Assembly (NCBI RefSeq): GCF_025506355.1
Contig: NZ_JANZYP010000006.1
Location: forward strand, 1 to 64,000
Source of the DNA: Sphaerisporangium corydalis
Lineage (GTDB): Bacteria; Actinomycetota; Actinomycetes; Streptosporangiales; Streptosporangiaceae
DNA length: 64,000 bases
Direction: 5' to 3'
Shown here: piece after piece, positions 17,442 to 26,966 of the stretch
Layout of the letters: every line of letters starts with the position of its first letter
How positions within the stretch are numbered: the first letter of the stretch is position 1
Notes under the pieces: model-generated
Database searches by the model: none
The model's input: only the letters and a program-made list of their open reading frames with translations
What the model was told of the DNA's origin: nothing
Made by a program: the position numbers and the translations under genes

Positions 17442-18281
17442 TCAGACGTCGCGGGGCGCGGCGCGGGCGGTGGCGGTGGTGAGGAGCCTGCGGGCGGTGC
17501 GGTAGCGGGCGGCGTCGCTGGTGTCGCCGAGCAGCACGCCGACCATGGTGTGCCCGCCGACGACCGAGACGAACATCAGGCAGTACCCGGCGGCACGGGT
17601 GTACCCGGTCTTCAGGCCCTCGGCCTCGCCCGGCAGCAGCCGGTTGGTGTTGTGCCAGGCGTGCGCGCGGTGCGCACCCGTACGGGTCACCGCGTGCCGG
17701 GGGGTGCGGACGACCGCGGCGATGACCGGGTCCTTCAGGACGATCCTGGCCAGGGCGACCTGGTCCCGCGCGGTGGAGTGGTCGCCGCCGGTCTGCGGGA
17801 GCCCGTCGGGGTTGGTGTACACCGTGTCGCGCAGGCCGAGGGCGGCCGCCGCGCGGTTCATCTTGGCCACGAAGCGCTGGACGCCGGGGCCGTAACGCCG
17901 CGCGAGCGCGTTGGAGGCGTCGGCCCCCGACGGCAGCAGGAGGGCGTACAGGAGGTCCCGCACGGTGAGCCGTTCGCCGGCCCGCAGGCCCGCCCGGGTG
18001 GCGCCGGAGGACGCGGCGTGCCGGACGTCGGCGCGGGAGACGGTGACGACGTCGTCCAGTGACGCCGAGTGCCGCACGACGTAGGCGGTCATGATCTTGG
18101 TGAGGCTGGCGACGGGCGCGCGCCGCGTCTCGCGCTTGGCGAACTGGACCGTTCCCGATGTGACGTCGACGAGGTAGACCTCCTTCGCCGTGACCAGCGG
18201 AGCGGTCCGCGCGAGGGCCGGGCCGGTGAGGCCGGCGGCCGTCAGGAGCGCGGCCAGGAGAAGGACGGTCACCATGCGCAT
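17442..18281 (-). CDS. D-alanyl-D-alanine carboxypeptidase (PBP5-like, peptidase S11)
   Basis: A 279-residue secreted serine peptidase. The first ~25 residues form a signal peptide ending near ALA-RT. The three penicillin-binding motifs are present: SLTK with nucleophile Ser59, SGADASN as the SxN box, and KTGY as the KTG box. It would trim the terminal D-Ala from peptidoglycan stem peptides outside the cell. The C-terminal beta domain of classical PBP5 is missing, as in many short actinobacterial versions. Only 35 bases separate it from the GntR gene downstream, so read-through is possible. Confidence 0.85.
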   Translation of the reverse strand: MRMVTVLLLAALLTAAGLTGPALARTAPLVTAKEVYLVDVTSGTVQFAKRETRRAPVASLTKIMTAYVVRHSASLDDVVTVSRADVRHAASSGATRAGLRAGERLTVRDLLYALLLPSGADASNALARRYGPGVQRFVAKMNRAAAALGLRDTVYTNPDGLPQTGGDHSTARDQVALARIVLKDPVIAAVVRTPRHAVTRTGAHRAHAWHNTNRLLPGEAEGLKTGYTRAAGYCLMFVSVVGGHTMVGVLLGDTSDAARYRTARRLLTTATARAAPRDV

Positions 18282-18293
18282 TCGGTAATGATC

Positions 18294-18317
18294 CCATGTC
18301 CGCCATCTCGGACATGG
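18294..18317. promoter_or_regulatory. Inverted repeat in the divergent promoter region
   Basis: Arms CCATGTCC (18294-18301) and GGACATGG (18310-18317) with an 8-base spacer lie 12 bases before the carboxypeptidase start. The position between two divergent genes suggests an operator; no regulator is assigned. Confidence 0.4.
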
Positions 18318-18483
18318 TGAAGGACGCGCGGACTATGGCGGTATTTGCGACAAATGCCAGGTGGGACGGCCAAAGAGCCTGATGCCCGAAACTTCGTTTT
18401 TCGCGCACTGGGGATGCAACCAGACGGCAAGTGGGGAGCAACCACAGCGGCGTACACCTATGAGTGGACGAAAGGGGACAGCC

Positions 18484-19035
18484 ATGAGAACGCGAGGCGG
18501 CCGGACGCCGGTAGGCGATCTGGTACCGATCATGACTAGTGGTACGGCCACCGCGTTCAAGCTACTGGTCGCCACGCTGGCCTTCGCCGGCGCCTACTTC
18601 GGAGTGACGACCACGCGCAGCGCGGCCGAGCCCGACCACGGAACGACCCTCGTCGCCGGCACCCCGGTCAGGACCGTCGTGCTGTCGGCGCGGTCGATGC
18701 CGGTCGAGGCCAGGCACATCCCCCAGGCCGGCATGGTCACCGTGGCCGCCGCCACCGCCACCGCCTCCTGCGGGCGGACCTACCACGCCCAGGCCGTCAT
18801 CGACCCCGGCCCCTCCGGCGACCCCGTCGTGTACGGCTGGCGCCTGCAGCGTTGGAGCGTCTCCGCGCACGAGTGGCGGTCCTACCTGTTCTCCGGGACC
18901 GACGGGTTCATGGGCGCCCAGCGCACCGTCGAGTGGTACCCGCGCGTCGTGGACAACCCCGGCTGGTACCGCGTCGAGCTGACCGTCGCCGGCAAGGGCG
19001 GCGTGCTCAGCGAGAAGTTCCAGATCACCTGCTGA
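18484..19035 (+). CDS. Secreted or anchored hypothetical protein
   Basis: A 183-residue protein with one hydrophobic segment (about residues 22-42, TAFKLLVATLAFAGAYFGV), which acts as a signal anchor or signal peptide. The exported part contains two cysteines, one near SCGRTYHAQAV and one as the final residue, likely a disulfide that closes a small beta-sandwich (VVYGWRLQRWSV, WYRVELTVAGKGG). I do not recognise the family. ATG 18484 follows AAAGGGGA at good spacing. Confidence 0.6.
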   Translation: MRTRGGRTPVGDLVPIMTSGTATAFKLLVATLAFAGAYFGVTTTRSAAEPDHGTTLVAGTPVRTVVLSARSMPVEARHIPQAGMVTVAAATATASCGRTYHAQAVIDPGPSGDPVVYGWRLQRWSVSAHEWRSYLFSGTDGFMGAQRTVEWYPRVVDNPGWYRVELTVAGKGGVLSEKFQITC

Positions 19036-19098
19036 ACGGCGGCACCCCGGGCCCGCCCGCGAGGGACGCCCGTGGTCCGGCCCGCACGGGGCCGAGGG

Positions 19099-22000
19099 TC
19101 ACAGGTTGCCGAGGGCCTTACGCGCCGCCGACACCCACCGGGGGATGCCGACACGCTCCCCGACCGCCAGCGCCTTCTCGAAGTGCCTGCGCCCCTCGTC
19201 GGGCTGCCCCAGATGCATCGCGAGGTCGCCGAGCGTCTGCGCCACCGGCCACAGCGCCACCACGCCGGTGCCCGCGCCCGCGATGCGGTCGGAGAACGGG
19301 CCGAGCGTGGAGTACGCGTCCTGCATGCGATCGCGGTCGCCCAGCAGCATCCCCGCCAGCGCCCGCCACGTCATGGCCAGCTCGTACAGGAAGTCGGGAC
19401 GCACGGCGGTCCTGGTCGCCGCGACCGCGCGGGCGTCCTTGGTGTGGCCCGCCGAGGCGAGGGCGACGGCGTAGGCGTCCAGGGTCCACTTGGCTCCGCG
19501 CCGGTGCGCCTCCTCCAGCGGATCCACCATGTCGGCGGCCTTGCCGTCGACCAGGTGGAGGCAGAACGTGGTGATCAGCGGCAGGTCCTGGCGGCCCTCC
19601 AGCATGCCCGCGCGAGCGGTGAGCCGTGCGGCGTTGCGGTAGGCCTTCTCCGCGCCGGTGTAGTCGCCGGTGATCATCATGCGCATGCCGGCGTACCAGG
19701 CGCCGACCGCCGACGGCGCCGGCAGGTCGTACTGCTTGGCGAGCCGTTCGGCGGCGCTGATCTGGGCGTCGGCCTCGGCGAAGTCGCCGCGCGCCGCCGC
19801 GCACTCCATGAGCACCAGGTGGGCCAGCGCCTGCACGGCGATCTGCCCGGACGCGGCGCCGACCTCCAGCAGCTCGCGGCCGATGGCCTCCCGCTCGTCC
19901 ACGACCGTGATGACGTACGACTGGCGCAGCCGGCCGCTCAGCGCGACGGCGAGCAGCGCGGGGTCGCCGCTCTGCCGCGCCAGCTCCTCGGCCTCCAATG
20001 AAGCCTCGTACCCGCGGCCGGTCGCCGAGCCCTCCAGCTCCAGGGCCAGGGTCGCCAGCAGGCTGGCGCGCAGCGACTGCTCGCCGGGGGGCAGTTCGAT
20101 GAGCGCCCGCTCGGTGACGTCCACGATCTCCCAGGCGGTGCGGGTGAGGTCGCGGGCGATGCCCTTGTACGGCACGGCGACCGACGCGGCGATGCGCGCG
20201 GTCATCTCCAGGTCGCCCAGCGGCAGCGCGGCGTCCATCGCCTCGCGGCGGCGGGCGCGCGCGGCCGTCATGTCCCCGCACAGCGCGAGGGCCTTGATCA
20301 GGCGGAGCTGCAGCAGCAGCCGCTCCTTGGGGGGCCCGCCCGAGGGGTGACCCCGGTCGAAGGCGGCGATGGCCCGCTCCCAGAGCGTCGCCGCCTCGCG
20401 GTGGGCGTAACGGCGTTCGGCCTGCTCGGCGGCCAGGCCCGCGTAGTGGACGGCCTTCGTCGCGGTCTCCACCGTGCCGGCGGCGTCGTAGTGGTGGGCC
20501 AGGGCCGCGACGTCGGACGGCGACCGGCTCTCCACGACCGACGCGACGGCGGCGTGCAGCCGCGACCGGCGTAGTCGCGAGGCGTCGGAGTAGAGGGTGT
20601 CGCGGACCAGGTCGTGGTCGAAGCGGAGCATTCCCGGGCCCGGTTCGGTGACCAGCCCGGCCAGCAGCCCGGCCTCCACCGCGTCGACCACGGCCTCCTC
20701 GTCGCCCGAGATGTCGACCAGGGTGTCGATGTCGACGTCGCGGCCGATCACCGCCGCCTGCAGCAGGATCTGCTGGGCGGTCACCGGCAGCCGGGTGATG
20801 CGGCGGCGCAGCACGTCGCGCACGCCCGATGGGACCTCGGAGATGACCTCGGCGGCGGTCGCCCGCCCGCCGGTGGCCTCGGAGTCCAGCAGCCGGACCG
20901 TCTCGCGGACGAAGAACGGGTTGCCGCCGGTGCGCTCGATGATGGTGCTGACGGCGTCCTCGTCGACCTCGCGGACGCAGGTCGCCCGGACCAGCTCGGC
21001 CACCGCCTCCTGGTCGAGCCCCTCAAGGCCGACGCGCACCGGGCCGAGCCGGGCGAGCGCGGCGAGCACGTCGGACTGCTGGTCGTTGAGCTCGCCGTCC
21101 CGGCAGGTCACCACGAGCAGCACCCGGCTGGTCGCCAGCAGGCTGGGCAGGGCGCGCAGCAGGGCCAGCGTCTGGTCGTCGGCCCAGTGCAGGTCCTCAA
21201 GAGTGAGCAGCACGGGGGCGTCGCGGGCGATCCCCGCGATGTACCCGCCGACGGCGCGGTGCAGCCGGAAGCCGCCCGAGGCCTGGTCGTCCTCGTCGGT
21301 GGGGGCGGCGTCGTCCAGCAGCGGGGCCAGCAGCGAGCCGTACTCGCCGGTGCCACGGACGGAGACCAGCGAGCGCAGCACCTCGACCCACGCCCAGCCG
21401 GGCGGGGTGGCGCTGCTGTCGGGGCAGCCGCCGGACGCGGAGATCCAGCCCTGCCGCGACAGCTCAAGGCCGAGCTGGCGCACCAGCGTCGTCTTGCCGG
21501 CGCCCGGGTCGCCGCCGACCACGGCGGCGGTGAACCGGCCCGACAGGGCGTGCGGCGCGGCGCCGGTGAGCCGGGCGAGCTCGGCGTCGCGGCCGACGAA
21601 CGGCTCGGGCGACAGCGGGGGCATGTCGGCGGCCTGGTTCTCCGGGCGCGGCGGCCAGGTGCCGGCGATCTCGGTGTGCCGGGGACGCTGGGGGACCGTC
21701 AGCTCCAGGGCCGGGTCCTGCGACAGGATGTCCGACTCCATCTTCCGCAGCGCGGGCCCCGGGTCGATGCCGAGCTCGTCGGCCAAGGTCGTGCGGGCCC
21801 GGCGCAGCGCGGCCAGGGCGTCGCCCTGCCGCCCGCAGCGGTACAGGCCCAGGGCGAGCAGCCGCCAGCCCTCCTCGCGGAGGGGATGCTCGCCGGTGAG
21901 CGCCTCCAGGTCGGGCACGGTCTCGGCGTGCAGGCCGAGGCGCAGCCCCGCGTCGGAGTGCCGCTCCCTGGCCACCAGCCGCAGCTCGGAGAGCCTGCTG

Positions 22001-22464
22001 ACCTCGGCCTCGGCCCACTGCTGCTCGGCGAAGTCGGAGTAGGGCGTGCCGCGCCACAGCCCGAGCGCGGTCTCCAGGCCCGAGCGCGCCGGCTCGAAGT
22101 CGTCGTTCTCCAGGTACTTGCCGGCCGACCTGACCATGGCCTCGAACCGCAGCGCGTCGACCTGGTCGGGCGCGGTGCGCAGGGCGTACCCCGAGGCGAC
22201 GGTCACCAGCAGCCGGTTGGGGCCGCCGCGCGGGCGGCCGGGTTCGAGGACCCGCCGCAGGCGCGAGATGTACACCTGGAGGCCGGACTGCGCGCCCTTG
22301 GCGCCCTCGTCGGTCCACAGGTCGAAGAGCAGGGTGTCGACGGGCACGACCTGGCCGCGTGCGACGAGTAATCGCGCGAGCACGGCTCGCTGTCGCAGAC
22401 CGCCGAGGTCGACCTCGGCCTCGTCGTACGCCTCGACTGGCCCAAGAACGCGGAACGTCACCAT
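19099..22464 (-). CDS. AfsR/SARP-type transcriptional regulator with AAA and TPR domains
   Basis: A 1121-residue regulator. The N-terminus is an OmpR-like winged helix (VTFRVLGPVEAYD to LRTAPD, about 1-95) followed by a bacterial transcriptional activation domain (about 100-245, ending DELGIDPGPALRKME). A STAND-type ATPase (about 290-560) has Walker A GGDPGAGKTTL and Walker B LLTLEDLHWADD; the last ~450 residues are helical TPR-like repeats. Such proteins activate secondary metabolism or cell-wall genes. It stands alone, with its own promoter in 22465-22560. It is about 7 kb from the RiPP cluster and I see no direct link. Confidence 0.85.
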   Translation of the reverse strand: MVTFRVLGPVEAYDEAEVDLGGLRQRAVLARLLVARGQVVPVDTLLFDLWTDEGAKGAQSGLQVYISRLRRVLEPGRPRGGPNRLLVTVASGYALRTAPDQVDALRFEAMVRSAGKYLENDDFEPARSGLETALGLWRGTPYSDFAEQQWAEAEVSRLSELRLVARERHSDAGLRLGLHAETVPDLEALTGEHPLREEGWRLLALGLYRCGRQGDALAALRRARTTLADELGIDPGPALRKMESDILSQDPALELTVPQRPRHTEIAGTWPPRPENQAADMPPLSPEPFVGRDAELARLTGAAPHALSGRFTAAVVGGDPGAGKTTLVRQLGLELSRQGWISASGGCPDSSATPPGWAWVEVLRSLVSVRGTGEYGSLLAPLLDDAAPTDEDDQASGGFRLHRAVGGYIAGIARDAPVLLTLEDLHWADDQTLALLRALPSLLATSRVLLVVTCRDGELNDQQSDVLAALARLGPVRVGLEGLDQEAVAELVRATCVREVDEDAVSTIIERTGGNPFFVRETVRLLDSEATGGRATAAEVISEVPSGVRDVLRRRITRLPVTAQQILLQAAVIGRDVDIDTLVDISGDEEAVVDAVEAGLLAGLVTEPGPGMLRFDHDLVRDTLYSDASRLRRSRLHAAVASVVESRSPSDVAALAHHYDAAGTVETATKAVHYAGLAAEQAERRYAHREAATLWERAIAAFDRGHPSGGPPKERLLLQLRLIKALALCGDMTAARARRREAMDAALPLGDLEMTARIAASVAVPYKGIARDLTRTAWEIVDVTERALIELPPGEQSLRASLLATLALELEGSATGRGYEASLEAEELARQSGDPALLAVALSGRLRQSYVITVVDEREAIGRELLEVGAASGQIAVQALAHLVLMECAAARGDFAEADAQISAAERLAKQYDLPAPSAVGAWYAGMRMMITGDYTGAEKAYRNAARLTARAGMLEGRQDLPLITTFCLHLVDGKAADMVDPLEEAHRRGAKWTLDAYAVALASAGHTKDARAVAATRTAVRPDFLYELAMTWRALAGMLLGDRDRMQDAYSTLGPFSDRIAGAGTGVVALWPVAQTLGDLAMHLGQPDEGRRHFEKALAVGERVGIPRWVSAARKALGNL

Positions 22465-22623
22465 TTCAGCCGCCACGCTATGCGGGCCCGTCAAGGACGC
22501 ACAAGGTGTTCGACAAGGCCCGCCCTCCTTATATGCCCGCCCGTAACGGGGCCTCGACACGGCCACGGGTGTCACGAGGCTACAGGTACCGGCGTCCGCT
22601 CGTTGACGATGTGCGCACCGGGA

Positions 22624-23688
22624 CTAGGAGTGCGAGGCGGGCTGCGGGGAGCGGTGGTCGCCGGCGGCGCCGCGTCGCCGCAGCAGGGACCACGCGCCGA
22701 GGGCGAGGGCGCCCCAAGGGATCTCGATCGTGTACGTCCAGAACCCGAACAGGATCGCGGCGGCGGTCGCCGGGCCGGCGGGCTGGCCGAAGGCGATCAG
22801 CAGCGCGGCGGTGCCGCCCTCCATGATCCCCGCGCCGCTCGGGGTGATCAGCGCGCTGGTGAGCACGCGGCTGACCGCGAAGACGGCCACGGTCTCGGCG
22901 GGGCCGGGGTAGGAGCCGGTCGCCACCAGGCAGCACGCCATGATCAGGCACTGCAGGGCCAGGAAGGCGAACATGCCGAGCGACAGGCCAGGCCACCGCC
23001 GGTGGACGATTTCGGCGGTGTCGGCGCGCAGCCGGTGGATCGCGTCAGAGGCGAACCGCGCGGGCGGGCGGATCCGGCGCGGCAGCAGGCCGAGCAGCCC
23101 GTCCACGGCGCGGCCGAGCAGGGTGGCGGCCCGCTCCCAGTAGAGCGCGGCGGCCACGACCGCGACCAGGACCAGGATGGACACCGCGCCGCCCCACGCG
23201 GCGTTGGTCACCCGGGAGTCGGGGATGCGCCCGGCGACGAGCAGGGCGATGATGCCGGCCGCGGGCAGGATGAAGCGGAACAGGGTGTTCCAGATGCCGG
23301 TGACCAGGGTGTAGACCACGACCGGGCGGGTGGCGAAGCCCCATCCCTTGGTCATCCCGAAGGTCAGCGCCACCCCGGCCGCGCCGCCGAAGGGCAGCAG
23401 GTTGCTGACGGCGCTCCCGGCGGCGTTCAGCGTCAGGGCCTGGAGGTGGGAGAGCCCCGGCAGGGCCGAGGTCATCACGAACGTGTAGGCGTACAGGCTG
23501 GCCAGCCACAGCACGCCCATCAGAAGGATCGTCCGCCAGCTCAGCGCGGCGAACTGCGCGCCGATCTCGGTCCAGCTCACGTTGGCGCCGGTGAGCCCGT
23601 GCACGATCTGCGGCAGGAACACCACGAGTAGGACGGCCAGGGCGAGGGAGGCCACGGAAAGGCCTGCCTGAACCCATTTGTTCCTCAT
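22624..23688 (-). CDS. Lysylphosphatidylglycerol synthase-type (UPF0104) membrane protein
   Basis: A 354-residue protein with about eight membrane helices, including the family segments LSNLLPFGGAAGVALTFGM-like near residues 94-112 and RVLTSALITPSGAGIMEGG near residue 270. This is the flippase half of MprF, found alone in many actinomycetes. The catalytic aminoacyl-transfer domain is absent, so it probably translocates a lipid rather than modifying one. PIG-L deacetylase and GT4 genes nearby point to glycolipid chemistry, but that is inference. Confidence 0.8.
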   Translation of the reverse strand: MRNKWVQAGLSVASLALAVLLVVFLPQIVHGLTGANVSWTEIGAQFAALSWRTILLMGVLWLASLYAYTFVMTSALPGLSHLQALTLNAAGSAVSNLLPFGGAAGVALTFGMTKGWGFATRPVVVYTLVTGIWNTLFRFILPAAGIIALLVAGRIPDSRVTNAAWGGAVSILVLVAVVAAALYWERAATLLGRAVDGLLGLLPRRIRPPARFASDAIHRLRADTAEIVHRRWPGLSLGMFAFLALQCLIMACCLVATGSYPGPAETVAVFAVSRVLTSALITPSGAGIMEGGTAALLIAFGQPAGPATAAAILFGFWTYTIEIPWGALALGAWSLLRRRGAAGDHRSPQPASHS

Positions 23689-23851
23689 CGGGTGCCCCCT
23701 GCCTCGTCCGGTGTCGTTCTCGCGCGCCGCCTCTCCCGCGGCCGGTGGTGCGGGCGGCTCCCAGTCTGCCCAGCGGCCGCCGGGCCGATCTCATCCTCGC
23801 GGAGGAGATCCGACCCTGAGCGGGAACCGGGTCCGCGCCCTGCCGTCCCCC

Positions 23852-24676
23852 TCATCCGGTCTGCGGGGGGAGGTCGTCGAACGGGTGGGTCCGCCGGGTG
23901 CCCGGCGGCAGGTCGCGGCGCACGTACCACTCGGTGCCGAAGATCAGCCGGTACAGCGGGCCGGGGATCCTCAGCATGACCGCGAGCGTGCGGTCGGTGT
24001 CGCCGCCGGTCGCCTGGGAGGCGTGGGCGGCCATGCTGGCCCGTTTGACCTTGGCGAACCTGCGGACGTTGATCCGGTGGGTGATCACCTCGCCGGGGGA
24101 GTACGCCCGCTCGAACGAGCGCACGTCGAACTCGGGGGGGAAGCGGTAGAAGCGCTGGGCGAGCCGGAGCCCCCTGAGCAGGGGGTCGCGGTTGACGGTG
24201 GCCTCCAGCAGGATGGGCGTCCCGGCGATCTCGGCCGCGCGCTGCCCGACCCGGTAGACCTGGACGTGGTCGGGGTGGCCGTAGCCGCCGGCCGGGTCGT
24301 AGATCGTCAGCAGGTCGGCGCTCTCCTCCTTGAGCACCGCGGCCAGCCGCTGGGCGGCCTCCTCGATGTCGGCGTCGATGAAGGAGTTCTCCGGGCGGTC
24401 GTCGCTCTCGCCGGTGCCCTCGCCGAGCCCGGAGTCGCCGTAGCCGAGCAGCACCACGCGGGCCACCCCCAGCGCGGCGGCCGACTCGTACAGCTCGGCC
24501 GTGCGCGCCTCGGCGAGCCGGTCGCCGTGGGGCAGGTCGGCGAGCCCGCGCTCGCCGGCGGTGGCCACGACGAGGATGACCCGATGCCCCTCGGCCGCCA
24601 GCATCGCCATGGTCCCGGCGGTCAGCAGCGCTTCGTCATCGGGATGGGCGTGGAAGAAGACCGCGGTACGTGCCAC
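23852..24676 (-). CDS. PIG-L/LmbE-family N-acetyl sugar deacetylase
   Basis: A 274-residue zinc deacetylase. The metal motif HAHPDDE occupies residues 9-15 and the second His motif is GHPDHVQV near residue 135; ATAGERGLAD follows the first motif as in MshB and Mca. Members remove acetyl groups from GlcNAc-containing substrates or cleave mycothiol conjugates. The sequence alone does not separate MshB, Mca and glycolipid deacetylases. GTG start at 24676. The neighbouring GT4 gene reads the other way from a shared 190-bp promoter region. Confidence 0.8.
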   Translation of the reverse strand: MARTAVFFHAHPDDEALLTAGTMAMLAAEGHRVILVVATAGERGLADLPHGDRLAEARTAELYESAAALGVARVVLLGYGDSGLGEGTGESDDRPENSFIDADIEEAAQRLAAVLKEESADLLTIYDPAGGYGHPDHVQVYRVGQRAAEIAGTPILLEATVNRDPLLRGLRLAQRFYRFPPEFDVRSFERAYSPGEVITHRINVRRFAKVKRASMAAHASQATGGDTDRTLAVMLRIPGPLYRLIFGTEWYVRRDLPPGTRRTHPFDDLPPQTG

Positions 24677-24866
24677 GCCGCAATGATTCCACGGCGCCGT
24701 TCCCCGCGTCCCCGGCGCCTCCCCCGGGCGGGGGTCCAGAAGTCCGGTTGAACTCCGTCAAAACGGTCGTCACCGGTCACGGCGCCCAGGAGGGCCGGGC
24801 CGGGCCGCTCACGGGGGCGGTACGGCCGCGTTTGAAGCGGGTCGCGGGCTCTGCCAGGCTGGCGGG

Positions 24867-25970
24867 GTGCGGATCCTTCACGTCAGTGACTGCTACCTGC
24901 CCCGGCTCGGGGGCATCGAGGTGCAGGTGGCCGATCTGGTTCGAGCGCAGTCCGACGCCGGTCACCACGTCGAGGTGGCCACGGCGACCCCGGGCGAGCG
25001 CGTCGCCGGCGTCCACCGCGTCGTCGCCCGGATGCCCTTCGACCTGCCGGTCCACCCTTTCGGAGGACGCCACCTGCTCCGCCTGATGACGGCACGGCGC
25101 CCGGACGTCGTGCACGTCCACACCGGCGCGGTGTCGCCGTTCGCCTGGATGGGCGTGCGCGCCGCCGTGCGGGCCGGGCTGCCGGTGGTGGTGACCGTGC
25201 ACAGCATGTGGGACCCGGTCACGCGCGCGGTCTACCGGGGGCTCGACGGGGTGTTCGGGTGGAGCCGGTGGCGCATCGTGGGCACCGCCGTCAGCCAGGC
25301 CGCCGCTGTGCCGATCCGCGCCGTCGCCGGGCGGCGGGTGCCCGTGGACGTGGTGTCCAACGGGCTGGACGTCTCGGCGTGGCGCCCGGCGGACCTCGCG
25401 CGCCCCGAGGGGACGGGCGAGGTGCACATCGTGGCCGTGGGACGGCTGGCCCCGCGCAAGCAGCCGGTGCGGTTGCTCAGGCTCCTGCTGGAGGCCAGGC
25501 GCCGCGTGCCGAAGGAGGTCGCGATGCGGGCCACCCTGGTGGGGGACGGGCCCGCGCGCGGTTCGATGGTGCGTTTCCTGCGCGCCCACGACATGGAGGG
25601 GTGGGTGTCGCTGCCGGGCCGCTACTCCCGCGACCAGATCCGCGAGCTGCTGGCCTCGGCGGACGTGTTCGTCGCGCCGGCGCCGAGGGAGTCGTTCGGC
25701 ATCGCCGCCCTGGAGGCGCGGGCCGCCGGGGTGCCGGTGGTGGCCCGCGCGCAGAGCGGGGTCGCCGACTTCGTCCGGCCGGGCAAGGAGGGCCTGCTCG
25801 GCGGCACCTTCGACGAGCTGGTGCGCTCGGTCGCGCGGCTGGCGCGCGACCGGGAGCTGCGCGAGCTGATCGCCCGGCACAACCGGGAGACCGAGCTCAC
25901 CCGGTGCGCCTGGCCGGCCGTCCTCGAAGGGTTCGAGCGCTCGTACGAGCTGGCGGCGGCCAGGGTCTGA
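24867..25970 (+). CDS. Family 4 glycosyltransferase (GT-B)
   Basis: A 367-residue GT-B enzyme. The start MRILHVSDCYLPRLGGIE is the usual acceptor-site loop of GT4 proteins, VAVGRLAPRKQP opens the C-terminal nucleotide-binding half, and PRESFGIAALEARAAGVPVV carries the ExxxxxxxE motif that holds the donor sugar. It would retain anomeric configuration, as PimA or MshA do. Next to a PIG-L deacetylase it resembles the MshA/MshB pair in arrangement, but I cannot claim mycothiol synthesis from the sequence. It ends 2 bases before the convergent lipoprotein gene. Confidence 0.85.
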   Translation: MRILHVSDCYLPRLGGIEVQVADLVRAQSDAGHHVEVATATPGERVAGVHRVVARMPFDLPVHPFGGRHLLRLMTARRPDVVHVHTGAVSPFAWMGVRAAVRAGLPVVVTVHSMWDPVTRAVYRGLDGVFGWSRWRIVGTAVSQAAAVPIRAVAGRRVPVDVVSNGLDVSAWRPADLARPEGTGEVHIVAVGRLAPRKQPVRLLRLLLEARRRVPKEVAMRATLVGDGPARGSMVRFLRAHDMEGWVSLPGRYSRDQIRELLASADVFVAPAPRESFGIAALEARAAGVPVVARAQSGVADFVRPGKEGLLGGTFDELVRSVARLARDRELRELIARHNRETELTRCAWPAVLEGFERSYELAAARV

Positions 25971-25972
25971 CG

Positions 25973-26356
25973 TCAGGAGCAGGCGGAGGCCAGCTTCTGG
26001 GTGGCCTCGGAGGCCTTGGTGGCGAACTGCGGGAGCTTGGCCGCGGCCGCGGCGGGGTCGGAAGCGTCGATCTTGAGACCGCTCCAGGTGGTCGACAGGT
26101 CCGCGAGCGTCGTCTTCAGCTCACCGTCGGCCTGGCCGGACAGTTCGTTGAGCCTGGTCGCCAGCGCGGCGCCGGCCTTGTTGATGCCGCCCAGGTCGCC
26201 GGTGGCCGCCGACATCTGGGTGGTGTAGTCCTGGAACGCCTTCATCGCGCCTTCGCAGGAGGCCTTGGCGCTACCGCCGCCGCACGCCGAGGCGAGTGAG
26301 ACGAGGACGGCCGCCGAGGAGACGGCGAGGATCCGGCGGGTGACGGTGACGTTCAT
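25973..26356 (-). CDS. Small lipoprotein, unknown function
   Basis: A 127-residue protein with a signal peptide and lipobox (LASAC), so it should be lipid-anchored on the outer face of the membrane. The mature part is mostly helical (EGAMKAFQDYTTQMSAATG, AGAALATRLNEL) with one cysteine near the start and one at the end. I do not recognise the family. Confidence 0.65.
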   Translation of the reverse strand: MNVTVTRRILAVSSAAVLVSLASACGGGSAKASCEGAMKAFQDYTTQMSAATGDLGGINKAGAALATRLNELSGQADGELKTTLADLSTTWSGLKIDASDPAAAAAKLPQFATKASEATQKLASACS

Positions 26357-26966
26357 TGTGTGCCTTTCCTAGTGGTCTGTCGCGATGGACAGGCTAGGGA
26401 CGGCAACTTGCGGATCACTTTCACCGTGCCTGCACGGGCGGGAACGGGCTTGGAGGAGCCGGTCCGGAGAAGGTACGCGCTAGAAGGGGAGTACTCGGCC
26501 TGAGGGGCTGCGCAGGTCCAGAGGGCTGGGACGACGTACTGGCTTGGGCCGTGGTGTGATGAGAATCCGCTTCATGACCTTCTCCTTCGGTACGGGCTCA
26601 CACTTCCCTCGTCGCTCGTCGGCGGACAGGTCCTTTTCCCCAATGGGTATTTCAACGGCCGGGCGAGGTGCGTGGACCCGACCTCACCTCCTGTTTACCC
26701 TTTCTTGGGCCGCCGCAGACGCTTCCGACCTCAGTTTCTCTGATCTTGATAGGCCACGGAACCCCTAACGAACCCCTCGCGGGGGAGGGCTCGCACCCCG
26801 GCGGGCGGGGCGTTCGCGGGTCCGTGACGGGGGTGGACATAGCTGAAGGCTAAAAACGCAATGTTTCCGCTGGCAACCTGTTTTGTTGCAAGCTCCCGCG
26901 ACCGCCCCCTCCGCGCCGGGCGCCGAGGGGGCCGGCACGGGTACGCCGAAGGCGCCGGGGGAGGCG
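26357..26966. other. Non-coding interval containing one candidate micro-ORF
   Basis: 610 bases between the lipoprotein and the acyl-CoA dehydrogenase. Apart from the 31-codon minus-strand frame at 26480-26575 I see no gene: the plus-strand frames here have no ribosome site or recognisable sequence. The 26680-26740 stretch (around TTTACCCTTTCTTGGG) is AT-richer than the surroundings and may hold a promoter. A weak stem near 26870-26890 could end the dehydrogenase transcript. Confidence 0.5.
26480..26575 (-). CDS. Candidate 31-residue basic peptide
   Basis: A minus-strand ATG at 26575 is preceded by GAAGGAGAAGG, one of the best ribosome sites in the window. The frame gives a 31-residue peptide that starts MKRILITPRPKP, is rich in Arg, Lys and Pro, and ends GRVLPF. 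It has no Cys and no membrane helix. I do not recognise it. It could be a small regulatory protein, a leader peptide or a chance frame; the ribosome site and the placement alone in a 610-base gap are the evidence. Confidence 0.4.
   Translation of the reverse strand: MKRILITPRPKPVRRPSPLDLRSPSGRVLPF

Noticed and set aside
26544-26768. Plus-strand 74-codon frame in the 26.4-27 kb gap
   Set aside because: No ribosome site and no recognisable pattern; the minus-strand micro-ORF has better signals.
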